Program-made: the position numbers and the translations under genes
From: Pseudaeromonas sp963677375
GTDB taxonomy: Bacteria > Pseudomonadota > Gammaproteobacteria > Enterobacterales > Aeromonadaceae
Direction: 5' to 3'
DNA length: 64,000 nt
Assembly: GCA_963677375.2 (NCBI GenBank)
Contig: CAXXIF010000011.1
Coordinates: 1-64,000, forward strand
Shown here: piece by piece, positions 36,801-43,598 of the stretch
How positions within the stretch are numbered: the first letter of the stretch is position 1
Layout: each line of letters begins with the position of its first letter
The notes under the pieces: generated by a model
Seen by the model: the letters and a program-made list of their open reading frames with translations, nothing else
Database searches by the model: none
What the model was told of the DNA's origin: nothing

Positions 36801-38116
36801 AAAACTGCTTGGTTTTGCAGATTGAAAGGATAATCCTTGATATAGAGGAAACCATTGACTGTGGCGTTGTCATAGACAGTTGTTGTGCCAAAAACCACGA
36901 GCAACAGATTGTTCGCATTCCCTCCAGGGTTGATCTTGAGCTGATTATTTAACGCCAGTGGTGCATTAACATAAACTCTGGCCGTTCCACCATCATCGAA
37001 AATAAATTGATCATTGCTCCCCATGGCCCCAATGGAATTGATCCAATGCTCTGCACTGGAGAAATAAAAGGAAATATTCGAGGTACTAACATGGCTGAAT
37101 GATGCGAGATAATGAGCTGTCAGATAACCATTGATATATCCGTTATCACTGACGTACAGAGTCTGATACAGAATAACCGCCAGATTGCTGCGGTCGCTCG
37201 AGTCATTCAACGATCCCTGATTGCGAATGTTCATGTCATAGCTTTTCAGCACTACAACACCATTTTGTCGAAGCTTGGATTGATCCGTCAGGTTGAGGCT
37301 CTTGATATTCCAGTTCCCGGCCTCCAGTGTCATGTTCGACGAGGAGGACAATGTAAGCTCGTTGAGATAATGGGGCTGAAATTTAGCAGTAATAGCAGTA
37401 TCGCTATATACGGATGCCACTAGCTTGTTATAGACAGTAACGCTGGCATCGAGCAGTTTGCCACCATTCGTTAACGTTAAATTTTTTACCTTCAGACTGC
37501 CAGAGCCGTAGACGCCATTGGCATAACCATCGACGCTCAGGTCATTGACCGAAACAGTCGCACCATTGAGGTTCAATTCGGCGTTACCGTTAATAGTCAG
37601 CGATTTGAAACCATAACTGCCTCCCGACTGCAATGTCGTGGTACAGCTATTCCAGCTGATATCACCATATTGTCCTGGTGCCAAAACCTGTGGCGCACTG
37701 TTATTACATTGATTGGTTGTGGTGCCATAATTGACAACAAAATCATTCGGGTCAGTCGGATAATCATTCGGGTCATTGATAAAAGACAAGTTGGGAATCG
37801 CCGAAGCCAACACACCGCTGACCGAACAGTTACTACTGCTGCCATTACAACTAGCATTACCTTGGATACTCTTAGTCAAGAATGGAAATGGAGTCGAAGG
37901 AGCATTCGTGATGGAACTCTGGTTCTTCATGGTCAACTTGCCCGGCGATGCGTGACTCTGCACTGCATTAGCAAACAGACCATCGCACGTCGACAGCGCA
38001 TGAGCCGCACTCATGCCTAGAAAAACATTGATACAGGCCGCAACGACTATAGCCTTCGAGCGACTTATGTTGACTCTCCCTCTGCCTCGTTCGCAACTTT
38101 CGTGGCGTCGATTCAT
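33860..38116 (-). CDS. mshQ: MSHA biogenesis protein MshQ, large lectin-like surface protein
   Basis: This encodes 1418 residues. A basic start is followed by a signal-like helix (about 22-40, ending SAAHA). Residues about 140-450 are strand-rich repeats (short NGNAELNLNGA- and VNDLSVDGY-like units) resembling a parallel beta-helix. Residues about 472-718 look like an L-type lectin domain: CFEDKFDQSPLSNDW, ADGIAMVLSD, GYKTNAPGFAGGWLGVGIDEYGNF and HELDNVRIC. The remainder fits the DUF6701 region, and near residue 1385 DWNGDGSTTVAD reads as a calcium-binding loop. MshQ is the last gene of the pilus locus; a pilus-tip or cell-surface role is inferred. Its start overlaps mshP by four bases. Confidence 0.9.
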   Translation of the reverse strand: MNRRHESCERGRGRVNISRSKAIVVAACINVFLGMSAAHALSTCDGLFANAVQSHASPGKLTMKNQSSITNAPSTPFPFLTKSIQGNASCNGSSSNCSVSGVLASAIPNLSFINDPNDYPTDPNDFVVNYGTTTNQCNNSAPQVLAPGQYGDISWNSCTTTLQSGGSYGFKSLTINGNAELNLNGATVSVNDLSVDGYANGVYGSGSLKVKNLTLTNGGKLLDASVTVYNKLVASVYSDTAITAKFQPHYLNELTLSSSSNMTLEAGNWNIKSLNLTDQSKLRQNGVVVLKSYDMNIRNQGSLNDSSDRSNLAVILYQTLYVSDNGYINGYLTAHYLASFSHVSTSNISFYFSSAEHWINSIGAMGSNDQFIFDDGGTARVYVNAPLALNNQLKINPGGNANNLLLVVFGTTTVYDNATVNGFLYIKDYPFNLQNQAVLTGAVSATNVNLQDNAVINYQAQDGSIPSVCQPMECFEDKFDQSPLSNDWVVAKSGGSFTPSIVNGRLRLTQAVTNQATSITYQRLFPAASNLVTIEFDQAAYGGDGADGIAMVLSDASITPQPGSSGGPLGYGYKTNAPGFAGGWLGVGIDEYGNFRAEGGANSQSRLANTVSIRGSGSTYTGYRYLFGTGVLSPAIYSGTSYPSPAHRYRLTVDSRTNNQALVTIERNTGSGYTTLIPTFNAIGQSGQAAVPADFYLSFTGSTGGSTDIHELDNVRICSISSRPVGQQIDHFEFDHSGQALTCNPEEMTIRACADAACSTLITSSVTAVLSPSTLTDGGWVGGNSVTFTTGSTKVKLRKNTAGSTTIGVTSSTPATKPLSKTLCRAGSGSLSETSCTLTFADSGFVFDVPDKLANRPATGVVIKAVKKDDVTQQCVPGFASVSRSLAFWSDYIDPVASGRPVSQAVSVNTSAVGLTSATATPITLTFDAQGQSLLNVNYADAGKMQLNASYTGSTTNGDAGLVMNGSDQFISRPVGLCIQPQTVCAAGNSSCPYFRRAGETFPLTVTAKAWESDSDTDLCINNMSTPNFVLNNIPLGSELVAPSVGVNGSVGLSNYNHTASSSGQMSLSQSVSEVGVFRFTATPPLYMGYALPVAKSAPVGRFTPYDFMLSNGSVTPGCGSFSYMDQPMPTSFTIAARNSSGGTTRNYRDEFAPGLVSLVAENNDGGQSLSSRLSGLGVSNWQQGLFAISNYPETFARLGTPDGPFSQLAIGVSVMDNEPAVDIPLQNRDMDVITSGSCGSACTAVRIGVQDLRYGRLRLGSGRAAVNSPLALALTMESYNGGQWLRNGADNCTALDLKASGGFIFDRSYDVSRAELTMNDNSAKSRLALDTNHDTPSGQPTSTTAQAGYIWLHFTAPGVSDRVHYQLDLSKQPSQPSWLSFDWNGDGSTTVADMGGWAFFNQWRSSDRVIYRREVLN

Positions 38117-38610
38117 TGCCCACCCCCATCAAACGCTTCGGCTTGTACCGTGCGGCTGACGGTAAAATCCGGATTGTTATTGTTGCTGTCGGCCAGATTG
38201 CCCCCCCCTTCACAGCGTCCAGTACTGGAGAGCCGATAACTGGTGACGGCACCACTCACCGTCAGGGCGGAACAGGTAATCGTGGCGGCACAGCCCCGCA
38301 GCCCATCGGTGGTGAAGCTCAGACTGGTTGCCACCTTGTCACAACCGGTTTTATTGGCGCCATCTGGTGTTGTGGCCTGCCATACATTATTCGGGTAGAG
38401 CTGGTACAGCCCTTGCTCCACGCCGCTCTGGGCCGCCATCAGGGCCCGCACTCCCAACACCTCGACCGTGACCTTCTCGCCACTATCGAGTAACAGGCGC
38501 CCTAGCGCGGCGGCCAGCAAGCCGACGATCACAATGACAAACAATGCCACCATGATGGCACTCCCTTCCTGCCGGGCTTGACTCTGCCGCACTGCGGTTT
38601 CAAGGCACAT
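38113..38610 (-). CDS. mshP: MSHA biogenesis protein MshP
   Basis: This encodes 165 residues. A short N-terminus (MCLETAVRQSQARQEGSAIM) precedes one strongly hydrophobic helix (VALFVIVIVGLLAAALGRLLL), like a PilX-type minor pilin but without the canonical G|F-T-L-I-E site; the globular part has several cysteines (about residues 90-130). ATG 38610 lies inside the end of mshO and has an excellent ribosome site, GGAGGTG, seven bases upstream. A role in pilus initiation with MshO and MshQ is likely by analogy with PilX/GspK groups. Confidence 0.88.
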   Translation of the reverse strand: MCLETAVRQSQARQEGSAIMVALFVIVIVGLLAAALGRLLLDSGEKVTVEVLGVRALMAAQSGVEQGLYQLYPNNVWQATTPDGANKTGCDKVATSLSFTTDGLRGCAATITCSALTVSGAVTSYRLSSTGRCEGGGNLADSNNNNPDFTVSRTVQAEAFDGGGQ

Positions 38611-39397
38611 TGCTCACCTCCACCTGATGGCTGAATAGCACAGTTTCGCCGCGCTGACTGAAGGTCAGATGGATACTTAACTCGCCACTGGTGTTGAAGG
38701 CTTGTGGATCTTGAAAGAATCGGGCGCTATTCAGATGCTCCGCCATCAGAGCACTGCTCAAACTGCCGTTTACCAGGGTGGTGGACTGGCGTACCAGTTG
38801 GTTTTGACTATTGCGGCAGTAGGAAACCCGCTCACGGGCGAAAAAGATCCGCGCCCCGGGTGAGGGTGCGGCAAAACCGGCAAAGACCCCACTCGGGATC
38901 TGGCTCAGGCTGACGGTCAGCACGTTGTTATCGCCATTGACTGCCAGCGGCGCGCTCACCACCCGCGCCGAACAGGCACCCGCCGTGCAGTTGTAGGGGG
39001 CCGAGGTTCCCAAGCCAACGGGATAGACGATTGCGTAGTCTTCCGGCTTCACACTGCCAGATTGGGGAATAAGAAAACTCAAGGTTCCGCTGGCACTGGT
39101 CGGCAACAATACGTAGCGACTGACGGCGGCCAGCGGCCAGAAGCTGACACACTGCTGATCGCTACTGACCACCAGACTCCCCGGTACCGCATCCCGCAAC
39201 TCCCGATTCAAGCGTTCGACGCCAAACCGTACATCACTCATCAACTGCTCGCGAGCACTGGCATCGGCATAGAGTTGGGTACTGCTGCCAATAAACTGGC
39301 TACTGAAGGTGGCCATCACCCCCAGCAAGATAATCACAACCACCAGCTCGATCAGGGTAAAGCCCCGCGATTGGCCCATTACCCGGTATTGACCCAT
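38600..39397 (-). CDS. mshO: MSHA minor pilin MshO
   Basis: This 265-residue protein has a prepilin leader (MGQYRVMGQSRG) and cleavage before FTLIELVVVIILLG, with Glu5 of the mature protein in place. The globular domain has paired cysteines, as in PilW-like minor pilins. It should sit in the pilus tip-initiation complex. ATG 39397 overlaps the mshD stop as TGATG. Confidence 0.9.
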   Translation of the reverse strand: MGQYRVMGQSRGFTLIELVVVIILLGVMATFSSQFIGSSTQLYADASAREQLMSDVRFGVERLNRELRDAVPGSLVVSSDQQCVSFWPLAAVSRYVLLPTSASGTLSFLIPQSGSVKPEDYAIVYPVGLGTSAPYNCTAGACSARVVSAPLAVNGDNNVLTVSLSQIPSGVFAGFAAPSPGARIFFARERVSYCRNSQNQLVRQSTTLVNGSLSSALMAEHLNSARFFQDPQAFNTSGELSIHLTFSQRGETVLFSHQVEVSNVP

Positions 39398-39993
39398 CAG
39401 TAGTTCCCCCGTAGCACGGCAAAGGGCTGCTCACTGCCATCGGGCAGCTTGACCGTGACTGTGATGAGCTTGACCGTGGTACACAGGGTGGCACTACAAC
39501 CGCTCCCCGGCGTGACCAGGATCTTGACCTGATAATTGGGGTAATCATTCTGGGTCGTGACGCTGCTTTGCGTGAAATAGCTGGCGGCGACCCACTGCCC
39601 ACCGGTGCAGGCGACCAGATGCTGACTGCAGATGGCCGGGGTGTGGTAATCATCAACATCGTTGAACAGGTAGGCACTGGCTTCACCTGCATCCGGGCCA
39701 TAGGCTGAGGGCTGAGTGCACACCGGATAGCTCACCCCGTCGACACTCTCGCCACAACGCCAGTGGCTGCCGTTATGGTCCGAATTCTGATCGAAAGAGC
39801 GGGCACTGATCTCGTTCAACAACCGCTGGGCCAGTTGCGCCGCACGCACCTGCTGCACCGGGTCCGTACTCTGGGCCGACTGGTTGATGAGTAGCCCCAA
39901 CATGCCACCCAACGCCACGGCGATCAGCACAATCCCGATCACCAGCTCGATCAGGGTAAAACCCGATGAACGAAGCCGGTTAATCGAGTGCAT
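39397..39993 (-). CDS. mshD: MSHA minor pilin MshD
   Basis: This encodes 198 residues. The leader MHSINRLRSSG precedes FTLIELVIGIVLIAVALGGMLG. PilV/GspI-like region AAQLAQRLLNEI follows. ATG 39993 is chosen because AGGGG lies seven bases upstream; two upstream in-frame ATGs (39999 and 40008) have unsuitable spacing. It overlaps the end of mshC by 14 bases. Confidence 0.88.
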   Translation of the reverse strand: MHSINRLRSSGFTLIELVIGIVLIAVALGGMLGLLINQSAQSTDPVQQVRAAQLAQRLLNEISARSFDQNSDHNGSHWRCGESVDGVSYPVCTQPSAYGPDAGEASAYLFNDVDDYHTPAICSQHLVACTGGQWVAASYFTQSSVTTQNDYPNYQVKILVTPGSGCSATLCTTVKLITVTVKLPDGSEQPFAVLRGNY

Positions 39994-40459
39994 AGACATA
40001 CCCCTGGGCATTGATCTGGACTCGCGCCGTCTCACCGCCATCGCTGATGCTCAACTGACAGCCGTTGGCACAAGCGTCCAGCGGCCGTCCCATACGGTCG
40101 AAACGCAGCAGGTTTCCAGCTGGTGAGCTGATGCTGATATTTCCACTTACCGTCACGATGCGGCCCTGGTTTACCTGCGCTGTACTCCAGTGACTGATGG
40201 CGGGCGGTGCCGCGCAAGGGGTCGTGGTGATATGGGCAAAACGCCCGCTTTCGACCACGCTCCAACTGCAGCGATCGGCCGGTTCGTTCATATTATGAGT
40301 CTGCACCAGCCGCAACCGGGCCACCAGCTCATCGCGCACGGTTTGCACCTCAAAGCCACCTTTGCCCAGCCATTTAGGCAAGGCAAAGGTGGCTAGGATG
40401 CCCAGCAGCAGGATCACCACCACCAGTTCAATCAGGGTAAATCCGTTCGGTTTTGTCAT
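39980..40459 (-). CDS. mshC: MSHA minor pilin MshC
   Basis: This 159-residue protein has the short leader MTKPNG and mature start FTLIELVVVILLLGILATFALPKWL. It resembles GspH/FimT pilins, with two disulfide pairs possible (Cys in DRCSW, TPCAAP, DACANGCQ). MshC is required for MSHA pilus assembly in Vibrio cholerae. It lies after the mshA terminator, so its expression relies on read-through. Confidence 0.9.
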   Translation of the reverse strand: MTKPNGFTLIELVVVILLLGILATFALPKWLGKGGFEVQTVRDELVARLRLVQTHNMNEPADRCSWSVVESGRFAHITTTPCAAPPAISHWSTAQVNQGRIVTVSGNISISSPAGNLLRFDRMGRPLDACANGCQLSISDGGETARVQINAQGYVYALD

Positions 40460-40590
40460 TACTCAGCTACCGTCACGAACAAAGAAGGCCCAAATAAAAG
40501 GCTCTGTCCCAGTGATGCGTTGCTCGGGTCAAAACCCGGCATCAGGCTGCTGTTCAGGAGTCAGAACGAACAACACGTCATGGGTACATA

Positions 40591-40630
40591 GCTAAATAAA
40601 ACGGGGTGCGGCTTACCGCCTGCACCCCGC
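40591..40630 (-). terminator. Terminator after mshA, inside the pilin operon
   Basis: On the minus strand CGGGGTGC and GCACCCCG (40622-40629 with 40602-40609) form an eight-base stem around a 12-base loop, followed by TTTTATTTA. It lies 50 bases after the mshA stop and 130 bases before mshC, so it should end most mshA transcripts and let a fraction continue. Confidence 0.88.
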
Positions 40631-40679
40631 CTACCCGTCCGGCTTGTCTGGAAAAACCTTGACATCAGCCGTCTAGCTA

Positions 40680-41132
40680 TTAGCAACCACTAAAGTTAAC
40701 AGTAGCAGTCGGTCGAGCACCCGACGTAGTTGTAGGCACATAGGTGACATTGCATGATGCAGAAACACCACCAGATAATGGCCAGACCACCCAACTTGTT
40801 CCTGAAGCACCAGATGCCCAATCAGTAGCAGAGAGGTCAAGTGTTGCACCAATACCAGCTGCAGTTCCGGCCGGGTAACCATAGGCGGTGCTGACAGTAG
40901 AAGTACCGGCTGAAACAGAAGAACTATCGATTCCTTCAACACCCCGAATCACAGACTTGGAATAGATCATGGATGCGGAGCTTTCCATCGCCGCCTTGAC
41001 ACCATCCAACGTTGCTTTACGAGCATCACCCTGCAAATTCAAAAACTTAGGTGCGGCCGTGATTGCCAGAATACCCAAAATAACGATCACAATAACCAGT
41101 TCGATCAGGGTAAAACCTGCACTACGTTTCAT
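40680..41132 (-). CDS. mshA: MSHA major pilin MshA
   Basis: This 150-residue pilin has leader MKRSAG and mature start FTLIELVIVIVILGILAITAAPKFL. The long N-terminal helix is followed by a Ser/Thr/Gly-rich variable globular domain and a C-terminal disulfide loop between Cys in SASCNVTYV and the terminal Cys. It forms the filament of the mannose-sensitive haemagglutinin pilus, used in surface attachment. The start at 41132 is fixed by the leader; a longer reading upstream lies in the mshB tail. It sits between mshB and a strong terminator. Confidence 0.95.
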   Translation of the reverse strand: MKRSAGFTLIELVIVIVILGILAITAAPKFLNLQGDARKATLDGVKAAMESSASMIYSKSVIRGVEGIDSSSVSAGTSTVSTAYGYPAGTAAGIGATLDLSATDWASGASGTSWVVWPLSGGVSASCNVTYVPTTTSGARPTATVNFSGC

Positions 41133-41169
41133 ATAACAATTTCCTTCAAAGGTTGGTTCAATTACGGAT

Positions 41170-41799
41170 TCAATTATTGATATGGGTTTCCACCTGACCG
41201 GAAGCCGGGCGATAACTAAAACTCTTGAACTTGTCAGTTCGGTTGTTCGGATCTTCATAGCCGCCGTTGGCTGTCTTGTTCAGCGCGTTGACCAGATAGT
41301 AACGACATACCGAATCATTACCCGAGCCATCCACGGATACATAGTACTTCAGGTCATTTTTGCTAGTCACCACCGAATTAAAATCGTTGGTGGCCTTCGG
41401 CGGGTTCTGTAACAGGCCATTCCAGATGTAGAGACAGCGGTCGGCGGTCAGTCCACTGGGGGTCACATCCACGGTGCCGCTGGCGCTGGTATCCATCGGA
41501 TAACCCGGCGAGATCAACCCGGCTTCCATGTCGGCATCGCTGGGGGTCGTCAGATAGAAGCGGTAACCATCATACAAAATAGTGTTGATGCCTCCCTCCT
41601 TGCTGCGTCCCTTGGCCTCCCATTGCGCTCGCACCAGCAACACGCCGGTGGCAAAACCGCCCGCGACGCCCTCGACACTGGCATTCTTGGCCTCCTCGGT
41701 GACATCGAGAAAACGCGGCAGCGCCGTGACCGCCAGTATCCCCAGCACCACGATGACGATGACCAGTTCGATCAATGAAAAGCCGGTTTGCTTTTGCAT
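41170..41799 (-). CDS. mshB: MSHA pilin-like protein MshB
   Basis: This 209-residue type IV prepilin has leader MQKQTG and mature start FSLIELVIVIVVLGILAVTALPRFL, with a globular domain larger than MshA, containing Cys in DRCLYIW and SVCRYYL. It is 37 bases from mshA. AAGGGG ribosome site lies before ATG 41799, and a good promoter is just upstream. Confidence 0.93.
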   Translation of the reverse strand: MQKQTGFSLIELVIVIVVLGILAVTALPRFLDVTEEAKNASVEGVAGGFATGVLLVRAQWEAKGRSKEGGINTILYDGYRFYLTTPSDADMEAGLISPGYPMDTSASGTVDVTPSGLTADRCLYIWNGLLQNPPKATNDFNSVVTSKNDLKYYVSVDGSGNDSVCRYYLVNALNKTANGGYEDPNNRTDKFKSFSYRPASGQVETHINN

Positions 41800-41825
41800 G
41801 CTGCTATCCCCTTTTTTCTCGATAA

Positions 41826-41854
41826 ATTATAGGGTTAATTGATGAAGAACTAAA
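41826..41854 (-). promoter_or_regulatory. Probable promoter of the mshB-mshQ pilin operon
   Basis: On the minus strand a perfect TATAAT lies at 41831-41826, with TTTAGT (a poor -35) 17 bases upstream at 41854-41849. Transcription would start near 41819, about 20 bases before mshB. A promoter before mshB has been reported for Vibrio cholerae msh. Confidence 0.65.
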
Positions 41855-41862
41855 CAAAAACC

Positions 41863-42375
41863 TCAGTTCCCGATGACACTCACAGCGCCATCCACAAACT
41901 GGTACGCAAAACCGCCCTGCTGCAACCGGTACACGCAGCCAGGGGTCGAAATCAGGGCCGAGACTTGCAGCGGATCGCCATCCACCTCCGGTGGCGTCGA
42001 CAACAAGGCGCGCCATAACCGCTCGCAAGCACTGCCGGTTGTTAATCCGTCCGCTATATCCTTCGGCCAGCCTTGCGAGCTCATCACCACTTGAAAACTC
42101 ACCCTGGACTGGCTCGACAGCCTGTCATGGTCAACGGCCCAGCCCGCGAAGTAGAAACGTGCCGGACGGTTCGACTGCAACCACTCGCCGTGCAACAGAG
42201 CCGCCTGTTCGGCAAATTTGCTGGCTAGCGGGGCCATGATGGCGGTTTGCGCATCCAGCCGTTGCTGCTGGAAGTGTGCCACCAGGCTCCACATCAACAG
42301 CACCATGATCCCGATGGTCAGCCAGAAGCGGAACAACCTCAGCAATTGCCAGTTCGCATCACTCTGCTGGGACAT
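41863..42375 (-). CDS. mshF: MSHA biogenesis protein MshF
   Basis: This 170-residue protein has one N-terminal membrane helix (about residues 15-35, LFRFWLTIGIMVLLMWSLVAH) followed by a small periplasmic region with two cysteines. MshF has no firm function. ATG 42375 lies two bases after the mshG stop; the longer open frame overlaps mshG and is not used. Confidence 0.85.
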   Translation of the reverse strand: MSQQSDANWQLLRLFRFWLTIGIMVLLMWSLVAHFQQQRLDAQTAIMAPLASKFAEQAALLHGEWLQSNRPARFYFAGWAVDHDRLSSQSRVSFQVVMSSQGWPKDIADGLTTGSACERLWRALLSTPPEVDGDPLQVSALISTPGCVYRLQQGGFAYQFVDGAVSVIGN

Positions 42376-42377
42376 GC

Positions 42378-43598
42378 TCAGTGGCCCCGAACCGCACGCA
42401 TCATGTCCCACATCGGGGTAAAGATGCCTAACGCCAGTACCAGCACCATGCAGGCGACGATCACCAGCAACAGGGGTTCAATCCGGGCGGTCAGAGTCCG
42501 CAGATCGTAATCGACTTCCCGTTCATAGAACTCTGCCGCCTCCTTCATCAACTCATCCACCTGGCCTGTCTCTTCCCCGACCGCAAACATCTGCATCACC
42601 AGCGGGGTAAACAGCTGACTGGCGGCCGCGGTCCGCATCAGGCTCTCGCCCCGTTCGACCCCGGTACGCATCTCACGAATGCGGTTGCCGACGAAAGTGT
42701 TATCCACGGCTTCTGCGACCATGCTCAGAGCATGGTTCAAGGGCACACCGGCACTCAGCATCATGGCGAAACTGCGGGCAAAACGCGCCAGCAAGGAGCG
42801 GTTGATGATGCTGCCCACCAGCGGTACATGCAGTTGCCAATGGCTCCACTTTAGCTTCCCGGATGGGCTTTTGACCCACTCCAGCCAGCCGAAGATGGCC
42901 GCCATGCCCAACAGCAGCAGCAGCCACCACCAGTTGACGAAAAAGTGGGAGGTAGCCAACAGGATACGAGTTGCCAGCGGCAGCTCGACCCCGAACTTGG
43001 CAAACATATTGGCAAAGGTCGGGATCACGAAAATATTGAGAATGAACATGGCGGCGATGATGAAACCCAGCACCAGCATCGGATAACGCATCGCCGTCTT
43101 GATGCGCTTCCGGGTCTCCAGCTCCAGGGCAAAGTAGTTGGACAACTGCAGGAAGGACTCTTCCAGTCGACCGGTATTTTCCCCGACATTGATGATGGCG
43201 ATAAACAGGGTATTGAACACCTTGGGATAGCCCTGCATGGCCGCCGACAAGGGGCGGCCGTTGCCCAACTCGGCCTCCAGCGCCTGCAGGGCCCGCCGCA
43301 GCGGCTTGCCATGGGCCGAATCACTCAAGCCATGAATGGCGCGCATGATGGGGATACCCGCCTTGGTCAGGGCGTACATCTGGCGGGTAAAGATCACCAG
43401 CTCCTCCAGCCCGACCTTGCTCTCCAGCAGATCGCGCCAGGCAATCCCCTTGCGCGGTGGGCGCCCGGCTCGCAAACCGGTCGGCATTATGCCCCGGCGC
43501 ATCAGCTGATCCGCGGCGGCTAGCTCGCTGGCCGCCTCCAGCTGACCACTCACCGCCTGCCCCTTGGCATCCCGCCCCTGATAGGCGAAAAAGGCCAT
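42378..43598 (-). CDS. mshG: MSHA inner-membrane platform protein MshG
   Basis: This 406-residue protein is of the GspF/PilC type. Two repeated cytoplasmic T2SF helical domains (about 65-190 and 265-390) flank membrane helices (for example about 170-190, YPMLVLGFIIAAMFILNIFVIPTFANM, and about 210-240). It transmits the action of the ATPase MshE to pilin. ATG 43598 and the mshE stop overlap as TGATG. Confidence 0.95.
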   Translation of the reverse strand: MAFFAYQGRDAKGQAVSGQLEAASELAAADQLMRRGIMPTGLRAGRPPRKGIAWRDLLESKVGLEELVIFTRQMYALTKAGIPIMRAIHGLSDSAHGKPLRRALQALEAELGNGRPLSAAMQGYPKVFNTLFIAIINVGENTGRLEESFLQLSNYFALELETRKRIKTAMRYPMLVLGFIIAAMFILNIFVIPTFANMFAKFGVELPLATRILLATSHFFVNWWWLLLLLGMAAIFGWLEWVKSPSGKLKWSHWQLHVPLVGSIINRSLLARFARSFAMMLSAGVPLNHALSMVAEAVDNTFVGNRIREMRTGVERGESLMRTAAASQLFTPLVMQMFAVGEETGQVDELMKEAAEFYEREVDYDLRTLTARIEPLLLVIVACMVLVLALGIFTPMWDMMRAVRGH

